Source: CALLPQ01 sp038531745
Lineage (GTDB): Bacteria > Pseudomonadota > Alphaproteobacteria > Caulobacterales > Parvularculaceae
NCBI GenBank assembly: GCA_038531745.1
Contig: JBCBBJ010000007.1
Location: forward strand, 129,099-193,098
Length of the DNA stretch: 64,000 bases
Direction of reading: 5' to 3'
The notes beneath the pieces are model-generated. The model was not told the origin of the DNA and searched no databases. It saw only the letters and a list, made by a program, of their open reading frames with translations. The position numbers and the translations under genes are program-made. This document shows, one piece after another, positions 17,571-26,738 of this stretch. Within the stretch, counting starts at the first letter, position 1; each line of letters opens with the position of its first letter.

Positions 17571-18122
17571 TCAGACCTGCATAATCTCTGTTTCCTTGGC
17601 GGCCAGCATCTCATCAATCGACTTGACCATTTCATCGGTAAGTTTCTGCACCTCACCGGAATCGCGTTTCTGGTCATCTTCCGAAACGCCGTCCTGCTTT
17701 TTGATGGCTTCCATCCCATCGCGGCGAATATTGCGCACGGCCACCTTTGATTGCTCTGCATATTTGGCGGCCACTTTGGTCAATTCGATCCGGCGCTCCT
17801 CGGTCAGGGGCGGGATAGGGATGCGCACATTGGTGCCGTCAACTACCGGGCTGATGCCCAGACCCGCGTCACGGATCGCTTTTTCCACCGCGCCCACATT
17901 AGCCTTGTCCCACACCTGGATCGAGATCATGCGCGGTTCGGGTATGTTAACTGTGCCAACCTGGGTCATCGGGGTTGGCGAGCCATAGGCCTCAACCATG
18001 ATCGGCTCCACGAGGCTGGCGCTCGCCCGGCCCGTGCGAAGTCCGGAAAATTCGGTCTTCAATGCGGCCAGCGTGCCCTCCATCCGGGTGCGCAGGTGCT
18101 TAATGTCCGCATCATTACTCAT
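17571..18122 (-). CDS. frr: Ribosome recycling factor
   Basis: Splits post-termination ribosomes together with EF-G. The 183 residues from MSNDADIKHL match the usual ~185. Signatures are LRTGRASASLVEPIMVEAYGS split around the domain II entry, VWDKANVGAVEKAI, and a C-terminal helix with RRDGMEAIKKQ. An AGGAGAG ribosome site precedes this Met; the upstream Met in the same frame has none. Confidence 0.97.
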   Translation of the reverse strand: MSNDADIKHLRTRMEGTLAALKTEFSGLRTGRASASLVEPIMVEAYGSPTPMTQVGTVNIPEPRMISIQVWDKANVGAVEKAIRDAGLGISPVVDGTNVRIPIPPLTEERRIELTKVAAKYAEQSKVAVRNIRRDGMEAIKKQDGVSEDDQKRDSGEVQKLTDEMVKSIDEMLAAKETEIMQV

Positions 18123-18284
18123 TCGTCTCTCCTGCCTGTCGCTGGAATAAAACTTTGTCAGCCTCGTCGCCAACCCAAAATTTCAGGGCAGCGCCACTCT
18201 GATTGGGCGCTCTTACAGGAAGCTGCGTGGTGAAACCACCCTATTTTCAGGCGACCGGGCACGGGCGGCATCCATCTTACGGGC

Positions 18285-19079
18285 CTAATTGGTGATGGTG
18301 GTGGAGGGACCGCGCCCGGTGAGCGCGCCAACAATGCCCCCCGTTTCAGCGTCCTCACCATCGCCCGATTTCGCGCCTTTGCCATCGCCAAGCGGGAAAA
18401 CCACGATTGGAATATCATTTTCACGCATCAAGGTGATCGCCGTCTGGTCCATCACCTGCAACTCCCGGGTGATCACCTCGCGGAAGGTCAAATGGTCAAA
18501 TCGCACCGCATCCGGATCTTTTTTCGGATCGGCGGAATAGACGCCATCAACTTGCGTGCCCTTGAACAACGCCTCGCACCCCATCTCCACAGCGCGCAGG
18601 GCCGCCGCCGTATCGGTGGTGAAAAACGGATTGCCCGTGCCGGCGGCAAAAATCACCACCCGCTTTTTTTCCATATGGCGCATGGCGCGCCGGCGGATAT
18701 AGGGCTCACAAATCGCCGTCATTTCAATGGCCGACAAAACCCGCGTGTAAACGCCCTGACGCTCCAGCGCATTTTGCATGGCAAGGGCGTTCATCACCGT
18801 GGCGAGCATGCCCATATAATCGGCGCTGGCCCGTTCCATGCCAGAGGCGGCCTGCGATACACCGCGAAAAATATTGCCGCCGCCAATCACAAGGCTCACC
18901 TCGACACCAAGGTCCAGGGCTTCTTTGACCTGACCGGCCACCCGCTCAACAGTCGTGTTGTCGATCCCGAACTGCCCATCCCCCATGAGCGCTTCGCCGG
19001 AAATTTTGAGAAGGACCCGCTTAAAACGCAGCACCCCCTCGGCGGGCTTTTGAAATGCCGGCGGATCGGATGGGGCCAT
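18285..19079 (-). CDS. pyrH: Uridylate kinase
   Basis: Phosphorylates UMP to UDP; hexameric amino-acid-kinase fold, often allosterically regulated by GTP and UTP. The 264 residues start MAPSDPPAFQ with an AAAGGA ribosome site. Motifs: RVLLKISGEALMG, VSLVIGGGNIFRG, AAGTGNPFFTTDTAAALRA, and MDQTAITLMRENDIPIVVF. Near the C-terminus there is a Gly/Asp/Lys insertion (GDGKGAKSGDGEDAET) not seen in most UMP kinases. It lies between tsf and frr, as is standard. Confidence 0.97.
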   Translation of the reverse strand: MAPSDPPAFQKPAEGVLRFKRVLLKISGEALMGDGQFGIDNTTVERVAGQVKEALDLGVEVSLVIGGGNIFRGVSQAASGMERASADYMGMLATVMNALAMQNALERQGVYTRVLSAIEMTAICEPYIRRRAMRHMEKKRVVIFAAGTGNPFFTTDTAAALRAVEMGCEALFKGTQVDGVYSADPKKDPDAVRFDHLTFREVITRELQVMDQTAITLMRENDIPIVVFPLGDGKGAKSGDGEDAETGGIVGALTGRGPSTTITN

Positions 19080-19332
19080 GGGATATCCTTTTGGTGATGA
19101 CGCGACGTGATCGAGAACGTGCCCGATTCCGATGCGCAACGGTAGGGGCTTCAGCGCGACAATACGGAAAAAGCCGGACGCGGTGACACCGGCCCGGCCT
19201 TTTATTTTGAAATCTTGAGACGCGAACGGGGGCCAATGCGTTTCCGGGCGACGTGTGTACATTTCGCCGTCCAGAGACACTTAAAGGGAAAAAACAAAGC
19301 GCCGTCCTCGGTTCACGTGGCGTGACGAGGTA

Positions 19333-20241
19333 TTAGTCCTCGTCGTCGCTTTTCTCCACGCCATCGCCAAGCGCCAGGCGGGAAAACCCGGTCAATGTAA
19401 CAGGCGCGCCAATATCTTTGCCCGCCGCTTCGATAACCTTGCCAACCTTATTCTCGCCATCAATCACAAAGACCTGTTCCAACAAAACAGATTCCTCGTA
19501 AAATTTGCGCAGACGACCCTCAACCATTTTGCCGATGATCTCTTCTGGCTTGCCGGAGGCACGGGCCTGGTCGGCGAGAACGCTTTTTTCGCGCTCAACA
19601 ATCTCCGGATCAAGATCATCAATACGGGCAGCCAGGGGATTTACCGCCGCGATATGCATGGCAATCTGTTTACCGAGAGCATTAAGCTTGTTCTTGTCGC
19701 CCTCGGATTCCAGCGCCACCAACACACCAATTTTACCAGCACCGTCAACAACTTGTCCGTGTACGTAGGAGGCAATAGCGCCTGTTTGCACGGCGAGACC
19801 AACACTGCGGCGCAGGGACAAATTCTCCCCGATCTGGCCAACCATTTCAGCCACATGGGCCTCAACACTTTTATCCGTACCCGGAAACGACGCCGCCTTC
19901 AGTTTTTCCAGATCACCACCCGTGGCGAGCCCGGCCTTGGCGATTTCCTGTACCATGCTTTGAAACACTTCGTTGCGCGCCACAAAGTCTGTTTCGGAGT
20001 TCACCTCAACAAGCACACCGCTGGCACCCGCGCCGGCGGTTTCAACAGCAACTTGAACAAGACCTTCGCTGGCCGTGCGGCCGGCTTTTTTGGCAGCCTT
20101 GGACAGGCCTTTTTTGCGTAACCAGTCGATGGCCGCTTCCATGTCGCCGTCGGTTTCCTTGAGGGCGGCTTTGCAGTCCATCATGCCTGCGCCGGTTTGC
20201 TCCCGCAGGTCTTTTACCATTGCTGCTGTAATTGCGGCCAT
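19333..20241 (-). CDS. tsf: Elongation factor Ts
   Basis: Nucleotide exchange factor for EF-Tu. 302 residues. The N-terminal UBA-like domain has VKDLREQTGAGMMDCKAAL and a short DGDMEAAIDWLRKKG segment. The Tsf core has ETDFVARNEVF and a mid domain IAMHIAAVNPLA. A GGAGAA ribosome site precedes the ATG. The C-terminus ends in an acidic EKSDDED tail. It follows rpsB with a 268-bp gap. Confidence 0.97.
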   Translation of the reverse strand: MAAITAAMVKDLREQTGAGMMDCKAALKETDGDMEAAIDWLRKKGLSKAAKKAGRTASEGLVQVAVETAGAGASGVLVEVNSETDFVARNEVFQSMVQEIAKAGLATGGDLEKLKAASFPGTDKSVEAHVAEMVGQIGENLSLRRSVGLAVQTGAIASYVHGQVVDGAGKIGVLVALESEGDKNKLNALGKQIAMHIAAVNPLAARIDDLDPEIVEREKSVLADQARASGKPEEIIGKMVEGRLRKFYEESVLLEQVFVIDGENKVGKVIEAAGKDIGAPVTLTGFSRLALGDGVEKSDDED

Positions 20242-20509
20242 GAGGTTTTCTCCTTCAATGTGTTGTTCAGGATGGCAGTCCCGTGGACGGTCAGTTCGGC
20301 TGACCCTGTTCGGGGTTTTTGTGACCTGCCATCACCTGGTGGATGTGTAATGCTACGTGTCGTGACTAAGTTAAATGGCCGTATGGCACCAGAGCAGGTA
20401 CGGCATCATAAAACGAGAAGAGGTCAACCAGCCCCCACCAACACTTAAGCGCCGTGCGGGCTGGAAATTATAATACAACCGTCCCGCTTTGGGGCGAGAC
20501 CTGTTGCTT

Positions 20510-21373
20510 TTAGGCCGGTGTGGCCGCCGCATCCCCATCGGCTTTTGGCGTTTCTGCCACCGCTTCTGTGGTTGCGTCCGCAGGCATATCGGCCGGGGTT
20601 TCCTCTGGCGCTGGCACCGCGTCGGCAAGCGCCGCCTCAGCTGGTACTTCTTCCATGGCGCCAATATCAACGCCAAGCGCACCCTGACTTTCGGAAATGC
20701 CGTCAATCACCGCGTCGGCCACAAGATTGCAATAAAGAGCAATTGCGCGCGAGGCATCGTCATTACCCGGAATAACAAAGTCGATATTATCCGGGTTACA
20801 ATTGGTATCAACAACCGCCACCACGGGGATGCCAAGCTTTTTGGCTTCCTGGATGGCAATTGCTTCTTTCTTCACATCAATGACAAACATCAGATCGGGC
20901 AGACCGCCCAACTCGCGAATACCGCCAAGGGATGCCTCAAGCTTGACCCGCTCGCGTTCTAATTGGAGTTGTTCTTTTTTCGTCAGGCCCTTGCCACCGC
21001 CGGACAGGAGTTCTTCCATTTCCTTCAGTCGGCGGATCGAATTCGAAATTGTTTCCCAATTCGTCAGGGTTCCGCCAAGCCAGCGCACATTCATATAATA
21101 TTGTGCGCACCGGCTTGCGGCCTCGGCGATTGGCGCCTGGGCCTGGCGCTTGGTGCCCACAAAAAGGACCCGGCCACCACCGGCAACAACGTCACGAATT
21201 TTCACCAGCGCCTGGTGCAGGAGCGGTACGGTTTGGGAAAGGTCAACCACGTGGATGCCATTGCGATCACCGAAGATGTAGCGTTTCATCTTCGGATCCC
21301 AGCGATGGGTTTGGTGACCAAAATGCACGCCAGCCTCAAGCAGCTGGCGCATTGAAAAATCAGGCAGCGCCAT
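20510..21373 (-). CDS. rpsB: 30S ribosomal protein S2
   Basis: Binds the 30S head and is needed for S1 attachment. Starts MALPDFSMRQLLEAGVHFGH with a GGAG ribosome site; the frame extends 21 residues upstream without support. Conserved VLFVGTKRQAQ, RWLGGTLTNW, LPDLMFVIDV and PVVAVVDTNCNPDNIDFVIP. The C-terminus carries an Ala/Pro/Glu-rich tail of about 50 residues, common in alphaproteobacterial S2. The 235 bp upstream separate it from dnaE. Confidence 0.97.
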   Translation of the reverse strand: MALPDFSMRQLLEAGVHFGHQTHRWDPKMKRYIFGDRNGIHVVDLSQTVPLLHQALVKIRDVVAGGGRVLFVGTKRQAQAPIAEAASRCAQYYMNVRWLGGTLTNWETISNSIRRLKEMEELLSGGGKGLTKKEQLQLERERVKLEASLGGIRELGGLPDLMFVIDVKKEAIAIQEAKKLGIPVVAVVDTNCNPDNIDFVIPGNDDASRAIALYCNLVADAVIDGISESQGALGVDIGAMEEVPAEAALADAVPAPEETPADMPADATTEAVAETPKADGDAAATPA

Positions 21374-21608
21374 AAAAATCTCCGTCGGTTTTTCCGCCGC
21401 AGTGCCAGGATGCGTTTTCGGGACCGAAGCCCCCAAACCGCCACCGCGGAAGGCATCTGCGTGAGTGATCGCGCGGAGTTAGACCTTTGGCCGCAAAAGA
21501 TCAACTGCCCGGCGCCGGTTTAGGCCCGGTTTTCGGGGCCAATTTGCCTGTCCCCTTTCTAGCGCGCCGGGGTACCAATCATTTGCCGGCGATGCCGCCG
21601 GTTGGCGT

Positions 21609-24600
21609 TCACAAAAGCTCCACATCATAAACGCCGTCAATGGTTTTGAGCGCACTGCGCATTTGCGGCGTGACCGCGGCAGCTTCAGCCAGTTTGAGAT
21701 CAATTTCGCGGCCGGTTTCAGGCAGGACAAAACGCAAAATGACGTCGCCGCGTTCACTTGGCGCGGCAGGTTTTACCGTTTCCAATCGTCGTTTAATGCC
21801 GTCCAGGGCTTCGGGCGTTGCCAGACGGATGCGCAATTGTGAGCTGGTATCCGCTGCCGCCTTATCGAGCTGGGACGCCGTTTCAGCAATAAACCGCACA
21901 TCGCCGCCGTCACTCTCATCGGCGGTAACGCTCAACAAGACGAGATTGCCGGGCTCCAACAGATCGCGGGCATTTTCAAGCACCCGCGAAAACACTGTCA
22001 CTTCATACTCCCCTGCGGGATCGGAAATTTCCACCCAGGCAAAGGGCTTGCCCGATTTTGACCGCCGCACCCTGATGGCCCGGACAATACCCGCCACCCG
22101 AAAAGCGTTTTCGCCGTCCTGGTGCACACGTTCGGCGGCCTGAACCCCCGTGACCGTGTTCAGTTTGGCAAGCTCGCGCTCATAATCATCAAGCGGATGG
22201 CCCGAAAAATAAAAGCCAATGGCTTTGAACTCTTCGGTGAGCCGGTCCATGGACAGCCATTCCTCGGCTTGCGGCAAGCGTGGGCGTTCCAGAACCGGCG
22301 CATCATCGAGCTGAAACAAGCCGCCCTGGTCGCTGTTTAATTCCTCATGGTGGCGGGCAGAAGAGCGCACCAGAAGATCAACCGCGGCCATTGCCGCCTT
22401 GCGCCCGGCGCTGATCTCGTCAAAAGCCCCTGCGCGGGCAAGGTTTTCCAGCGCCCGCTTGCCCACCTGTTTAAGATCAACGCGCTCGGCAAAATCATGC
22501 AGATCGGTAAAAACGCCATTGCGTGTTCGGCTCTCGGCGATCTGCGCCATGGCCAACTCGCCAACATTTTTTACCGCCGACAAGGCATAGACAACGGCGC
22601 CGTCGCGCACCGAAAAATCCATCTTTGAATGGTTCACATGGGGCGGCAGCACGGTGATGCCTTGGCGCCTTGTCTCTTTCAAAAAGATCGCCAACTTGTC
22701 GGTATTGGTTCGGTCCAGCGACATTGAGGCGGCCAGAAATTCCGCGGGATAATTCGCCTTGAGCCACGCAGTTTGATAAGCGATCAGCGCATAGGCGGCG
22801 GCATGGGATTTGTTAAACCCGTAGCCGGCAAATTTCTGAACGAGATCAAAGATTGACGAGGCCTTCGCCGCTTCGACGCCGCGGTCGGCTGCGCCATCAA
22901 CAAAGCGTTTGCGCTGCTTGTCCATCTCCTCCTTTTTCTTTTTGCCCATGGCACGGCGTAAAAGGTCAGCCTCGCCCAGGGAATAGCCCGACAGAATCTG
23001 GGCAATTTGCATCACCTGTTCCTGATAGATAATCACCCCATAGGTTTCTTTCAGAACACCTTCAAGTTTGGGATGCAAATAATCAGGGTCCTGACGGCCC
23101 TGTTTACGCTCAATATAGGTGGGAATATTTTCCATGGGTCCCGGCCGGTAAAGCGAGACAAGGGCAATAATATCCTCAAGGCTGTCGGGCTTCATGGATT
23201 TCAGGGTGGCGCGCATACCGGCGCTTTCCAATTGGAAGACCCCGGTGGCGTGCCCCTCCCCAAGCATGTCAAACGTCTTGCGATCATCGAGCGGTATGGT
23301 CTCCATATCCACATCAATGTTCCGCTCCCGGATAAAGCCCACCGCCCGGTCGATCACCGTGAGGGTTTTCAGGCCAAGAAAGTCGAACTTCACCAGCCCT
23401 GCCGGTTCAACCCATTTCATATTAAATTGGGTCGCCGGCATATCCGAACGCGGATCAAGATAGAGCGGCACCAACGCATCAAGCGGCCGGTCCCCAATAA
23501 CAACGCCAGCCGCATGGGTTGACGCATGGCGATAAAGCCCTTCGAGCTTCAATCCTTTTTCAAGGAGCGCCGCGACGGTTGCATCGCCCTTGCGCTCCTC
23601 ACGCAGTTTCGGTTCGGTGGCGATAGCTTCGGCCAGGGTCACCGGGCTGGCCGGATTAATGGGAACAAGTTTGCACAATCGATCAACCTGACCGAACGGC
23701 ATGTTCAGGACGCGGCCCACATCGCGCAAAACCGCCCGCGCCTGTAGTTTACCAAAGGTGATAATCTGCGCCACGCGGTCGTGGCCATATTTGTCCTGCA
23801 CATACCGGATCACCTCATCGCGGCGGTCCTGACAAAAATCGATATCGAAGTCAGGCATGGACACCCGTTCGGGGTTCAAGAACCGTTCGAACAGCAGACC
23901 AAAACGCAAAGGATCAAGATCGGTGATGGTCAGGGCGTAGGCAACGAGAGAGCCAGCGCCGGAGCCCCGGCCAGGACCCACCGGGATATTTTGCGCTTTT
24001 GCCCACTGAATAAAATCAGCAACAATCAAAAAATAGCCCGGGAACCCCATGCCATTGATAATATCGAGTTCAATTTTCAACCGGTCCTCATAGGCGGATC
24101 GGTCGGCGGCTAATTCTATAGTGTCCAGTCTTTTTTCCAGACCTTCACGCGCCAGTTTTTCCAGCGCCATGCGCTCATCGGCGGTTTGATCATCTTTTGG
24201 CGGATCTTCTGGGGGCTGATCACCTTGTTTTTTAGACGCTGGGTCGAGCGGGCCCCCGGCCGAGGCGGACAGAAAATTGGGCAGGATCGGCGGATGGGTG
24301 CGGGGGCGAAAAGCACAGCGCCGGGCAATCTCCGCCGTGTGGGCATAGGCCTCCGGCAGATCGGCAAAAAGGGCCTTCATCACCTTGCCGGACTTAAAAT
24401 GGTGGTCAACGGAGACCTGACGGCGATCCTCCTGATGCACATAGGCACCCGCCGCAATACACAAGAGCGCATCGTGGGCCTCATGGTCGCCGGGCTCGGG
24501 AAAATAGGGCTCGTTTGTTGCCACCAAGGGCAAGCCAAGCCCATAGGCGAGGTCGATCAAGGCACGCTCCGCCTCCTGCCCCGTCTGACCACCGCCGCGG

Positions 24601-25184
24601 TTCGCCTCAAGACCGGGATAACGTTGTATCTCCACATAAAGACGGCCATCAAACTGACGAGCGAGACCCTCAAGCGCTGTTTTCGCCTCATCCACGCGGC
24701 CATCGCGCACCAATTGGTCGATGGGCCCGTCAATACCGCCGGTCAGACAAATCAACCCCTCCCCATGCTGATCAAGCATTGCCAACGGCACACACGCCCC
24801 ATCCTCGCGCGCAGAATCAAGAAACGCCCGGCTGTTAATCTTGAGAAGGTTTTCGTACCCCGTCCGATCCTGCGCCAGGAGGACGAGGGCCCGGCCTCGG
24901 GCCAGACCCTGCCGGTCAAAGGGCAGCCCAAAATCCTCATCAAGAATTGACTGCTGGAGCCCGGTAATCGGCTGAATGCCCGCCGCGCTCAAAACCTCCG
25001 ACGCCTCCAGCGCCCCGAACAGATTATTAGTATCGGTGATCGCCAACGCCGGCATGTCATGTTCAGCGCATAAATCGCGCAACCGCGAGATCGGGATCGC
25101 CCCCTCCGATAAAGAGTAAGCCGAGTGGGTATGCAGATGGATAAAAGGCGCCGGTGCGGTCTCTTTTGTGTTGCCCGCCGTCAT
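21609..25184 (-). CDS. dnaE: DNA polymerase III alpha subunit
   Basis: Replicative polymerase (type C). 1191 residues from MTAGNTKE, which has an AGGAGGTC ribosome site five bases upstream. PHP domain with FIHLHTHSAYS at residues 14-24. Palm motifs are GPGRGSGAGS (~403-412) and the catalytic aspartates in MPDFDIDF (~443-450). Tandem HhH, OB fold (VAGIVRAIRVRRSKSGKPFAWVEI divided over ~1000-1030) and a C-terminal tau-binding region follow. A charged Pro/Asp-rich insertion lies at ~310-335. It is the DnaE1 type, not the mutagenic ImuC. It starts 79 bp downstream of the SOS-type mini-gene on the same strand with no terminator between, so some dnaE transcripts may come from the LexA-controlled promoter. 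Confidence 0.97.
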   Translation of the reverse strand: MTAGNTKETAPAPFIHLHTHSAYSLSEGAIPISRLRDLCAEHDMPALAITDTNNLFGALEASEVLSAAGIQPITGLQQSILDEDFGLPFDRQGLARGRALVLLAQDRTGYENLLKINSRAFLDSAREDGACVPLAMLDQHGEGLICLTGGIDGPIDQLVRDGRVDEAKTALEGLARQFDGRLYVEIQRYPGLEANRGGGQTGQEAERALIDLAYGLGLPLVATNEPYFPEPGDHEAHDALLCIAAGAYVHQEDRRQVSVDHHFKSGKVMKALFADLPEAYAHTAEIARRCAFRPRTHPPILPNFLSASAGGPLDPASKKQGDQPPEDPPKDDQTADERMALEKLAREGLEKRLDTIELAADRSAYEDRLKIELDIINGMGFPGYFLIVADFIQWAKAQNIPVGPGRGSGAGSLVAYALTITDLDPLRFGLLFERFLNPERVSMPDFDIDFCQDRRDEVIRYVQDKYGHDRVAQIITFGKLQARAVLRDVGRVLNMPFGQVDRLCKLVPINPASPVTLAEAIATEPKLREERKGDATVAALLEKGLKLEGLYRHASTHAAGVVIGDRPLDALVPLYLDPRSDMPATQFNMKWVEPAGLVKFDFLGLKTLTVIDRAVGFIRERNIDVDMETIPLDDRKTFDMLGEGHATGVFQLESAGMRATLKSMKPDSLEDIIALVSLYRPGPMENIPTYIERKQGRQDPDYLHPKLEGVLKETYGVIIYQEQVMQIAQILSGYSLGEADLLRRAMGKKKKEEMDKQRKRFVDGAADRGVEAAKASSIFDLVQKFAGYGFNKSHAAAYALIAYQTAWLKANYPAEFLAASMSLDRTNTDKLAIFLKETRRQGITVLPPHVNHSKMDFSVRDGAVVYALSAVKNVGELAMAQIAESRTRNGVFTDLHDFAERVDLKQVGKRALENLARAGAFDEISAGRKAAMAAVDLLVRSSARHHEELNSDQGGLFQLDDAPVLERPRLPQAEEWLSMDRLTEEFKAIGFYFSGHPLDDYERELAKLNTVTGVQAAERVHQDGENAFRVAGIVRAIRVRRSKSGKPFAWVEISDPAGEYEVTVFSRVLENARDLLEPGNLVLLSVTADESDGGDVRFIAETASQLDKAAADTSSQLRIRLATPEALDGIKRRLETVKPAAPSERGDVILRFVLPETGREIDLKLAEAAAVTPQMRSALKTIDGVYDVELL

Positions 25185-25263
25185 ACTGACCTCCTCATGG
25201 CACGCCGGCCTCGCCATACGGCGATGTCCCCCGCCAAGCCCCTATCCCATCACCGGTGAGAGG

Positions 25264-25353
25264 TTAGACAAAAGCACCCCACACCAGGGCCGCCGCGATC
25301 ACTGTAATGACTACGCCGAGTCCAACCGCGTCTTGCAATATTTCTTTTTCCAT
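25264..25353 (-). CDS. SidA-like 29-residue SOS-controlled membrane protein
   Basis: A 29-codon frame: N-terminal MEKEILQDAVGLG, then a single hydrophobic segment VVITVIAAALVWGAFV running to the end. A GGAGAG ribosome site stands four bases before the ATG. A GTTC-N7-GTTC operator and a plausible promoter lie 27-68 bp upstream. Known family background: in Caulobacter crescentus the LexA-controlled SidA is a 29-residue inner-membrane protein that blocks division by binding FtsW. The size, topology (charged N-terminus and one helix) and control match; sequence identity to SidA was not checked. It is encoded just upstream of dnaE. The alternative is a spurious small frame, but ribosome site, promoter and operator together argue against that. 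Confidence 0.75.
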   Translation of the reverse strand: MEKEILQDAVGLGVVITVIAAALVWGAFV

Positions 25354-25379
25354 GGTGCTCTCCGTCTATGGGGCTAGAT

Positions 25380-25394
25380 GTTCTATTTCTGTTC
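25380..25394 (-). promoter_or_regulatory. LexA-type SOS box
   Basis: GTTC-tatttct-GTTC on the plus strand (GAAC-N7-GAAC on the minus strand), the direct-repeat LexA box of alphaproteobacteria. It overlaps the -10 of the promoter at 25393-25421. A third GTTC lies at 25409-25412. It is 27 bp from the start of the 29-codon gene. Confidence 0.75.
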
Positions 25395-25421
25395 TATATT
25401 CGCTCTTTGTTCTTTTGTATA
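25393..25421 (-). promoter_or_regulatory. Putative promoter of the SidA-like gene
   Basis: Minus strand TATACA, 17-base spacer, TATAGA. The -10 overlaps the LexA box, a standard repressor position. It lies between the tandem terminators and the start codon. Confidence 0.5.
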
Positions 25422-25443
25422 GCCCCTTTTTTCCACAACGCGT

Positions 25444-25485
25444 AAAAAACAGCGCCGCGGCGGCATGAGATATGGCCGTCGCGGC
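25444..25485 (-). terminator. Second tandem terminator after sapC
   Basis: Stem of ten pairs with one mismatch (gccgcggcgg 25454-25463 / ccgtcgcggc 25476-25485), followed on the minus strand by gctgtttttt. Confidence 0.65.
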
Positions 25486-25486
25486 A

Positions 25487-25521
25487 TAAAAAAACCCGCC
25501 AGTCGGGTCTGACTGGCGGGT
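25487..25521 (-). terminator. First tandem terminator after sapC
   Basis: Perfect 10-bp stem acccgccagt (25494-25503) / actggcgggt (25512-25521) with an eight-base loop, and a seven-base T run on the minus strand. It isolates the SidA-like gene from sapC transcription. Confidence 0.9.
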
Positions 25522-25637
25522 ATTCTGTGTGACATGTGAGGGCCAGTGAAGAATGACACTCGAAGGCGTCGTCGCTTCACTTGCAATCAGGACGACGCTT
25601 TTACTCTCCGGTCTCACGCGTATCCGGACGCAACGCT

Positions 25638-26432
25638 CTAATTTAGATTAATCTGTTTGAAGACTTCGTCCTCAGTCAGACCAAAGCGTTTGGCGCGGCG
25701 CATCAAAAGATTGCGCCAATTGCCGAGCGACATGAGCTGCGCATATAAAAACGGCAGGATGTTTGATTTGCGCAAAGTCAGGAACTGCTCGTCCGTGAGC
25801 TCGTTCATACCCTGTTCGTCAACGCCGAAATATTGGGCGAACGGTTTGGGTTCGCTGCTGTCGCGCGGTGTGTACTGGGCGGCCTGGGGCTTCACGAGAC
25901 CGGAGTCTTTCACAAGCTGGACGAACTGATCCGTCATCCGCCGATCGGTCTCATAAGCCTTACAGAATTCGATGGCCTGTTGGGTGGCTTGCGTGGGCTC
26001 GCCATTGTCAAACAAGGGCGTTTCGCCGCCGGGCACAATGCCGTCATAGGCGGTGTCCACAACAATCGCCAAACGCTCACCGCCGGTTTCCGACGCAATG
26101 GCAAACGGATAGCGGCGCACATAGCCGGGAATATAGGTGTCGTCTGCCCATTTGCCGTTTTCATCAACAAACAGATTAAGCTGATCGATCAGACCAACAA
26201 CGGCCAGCGGCACCGGCTCTTCAGCGGACAAGAAAACTACCGGGTAATCCTTGACCGCCGCGGGAATTTCGCTGGCGGTCAGCGGAATAGCAGCAACATT
26301 AGCACAAAACTTACAGGGCGCTGCCGGCGGTGATACGCCAAGATTGCCGTGCTGTTCCTTGTTCAAAAGCTCCGGGCGCTCAAAGAGAAAGAGTTTGCCG
26401 GTAATCTGGGGGGCCCCCGGGGTTTGGCTCAT
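25638..26432 (-). CDS. SapC family protein
   Basis: 264 residues of the SapC family, named after a Campylobacter S-layer-associated protein; its biochemical role is not established. The N-terminal LFLFERPELLNKEQHGNLGV and the YPVVFLSAEEPVPLAVVGL segment with NLFVDENGKWADDTYIPGYVRRYPF (split at Asp) are the family signature. The C-terminal part ends with LRKSNILPFLYAQLMSLGNW and a helical tail. No signal peptide. It has an AAAGGTCT ribosome site and is followed by two strong terminators. In other alphaproteobacteria SapC genes often sit beside TonB receptors and tryptophan halogenases; here it is alone. Confidence 0.88.
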   Translation of the reverse strand: MSQTPGAPQITGKLFLFERPELLNKEQHGNLGVSPPAAPCKFCANVAAIPLTASEIPAAVKDYPVVFLSAEEPVPLAVVGLIDQLNLFVDENGKWADDTYIPGYVRRYPFAIASETGGERLAIVVDTAYDGIVPGGETPLFDNGEPTQATQQAIEFCKAYETDRRMTDQFVQLVKDSGLVKPQAAQYTPRDSSEPKPFAQYFGVDEQGMNELTDEQFLTLRKSNILPFLYAQLMSLGNWRNLLMRRAKRFGLTEDEVFKQINLN

Positions 26433-26738
26433 GGTGAGACCTTTCTTCGTTCAATCGTGTGGTCGTTCAATCTGAAGGGCGCAAATCCCGCCGCCCCCGG
26501 CGCGGGCGCACGGGCGTGCGCGATATGCCGGCGATCATGCCGCAAATTAGATGCCAGGATCTGCCTGTTTTTCGGTTCGCACGCGTTGCCATGGTGGCCA
26601 TCAGGTGCGCCGACAACCATCATGTTCGGCGCTGACCAACCGCGACACCGCGTTGCAGTCGGCGGTGCATAGCAAAAAGCCATTCGGCCCGAAACCCTGT
26701 TTCGAACTCATAACGCGGTTTGTTTTACGATTGGCGTT
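26433..26738. other. 306-bp gap between the hydrolase and sapC
   Basis: I see no strong terminator, promoter or convincing small gene here. GC-rich runs at 26488-26530 are not structured as a clean hairpin. Confidence 0.4.

Noticed and set aside
16457..17761. Taking uppS as 434 residues from the first Met
   Set aside because: The first ~60 residues lie over frr in another frame; the GTG at 17401 has a far better ribosome site.
20395..20450. TTGACC near 20430 as the -35 of a tsf promoter
   Set aside because: The only -10-like TATGAT is 11 bases away, too close for a sigma70 promoter.
20449..20512. The hairpin gtctcgc...gcgggac after rpsB as a terminator
   Set aside because: The stem is short and there is no T run; transcription into tsf is expected.
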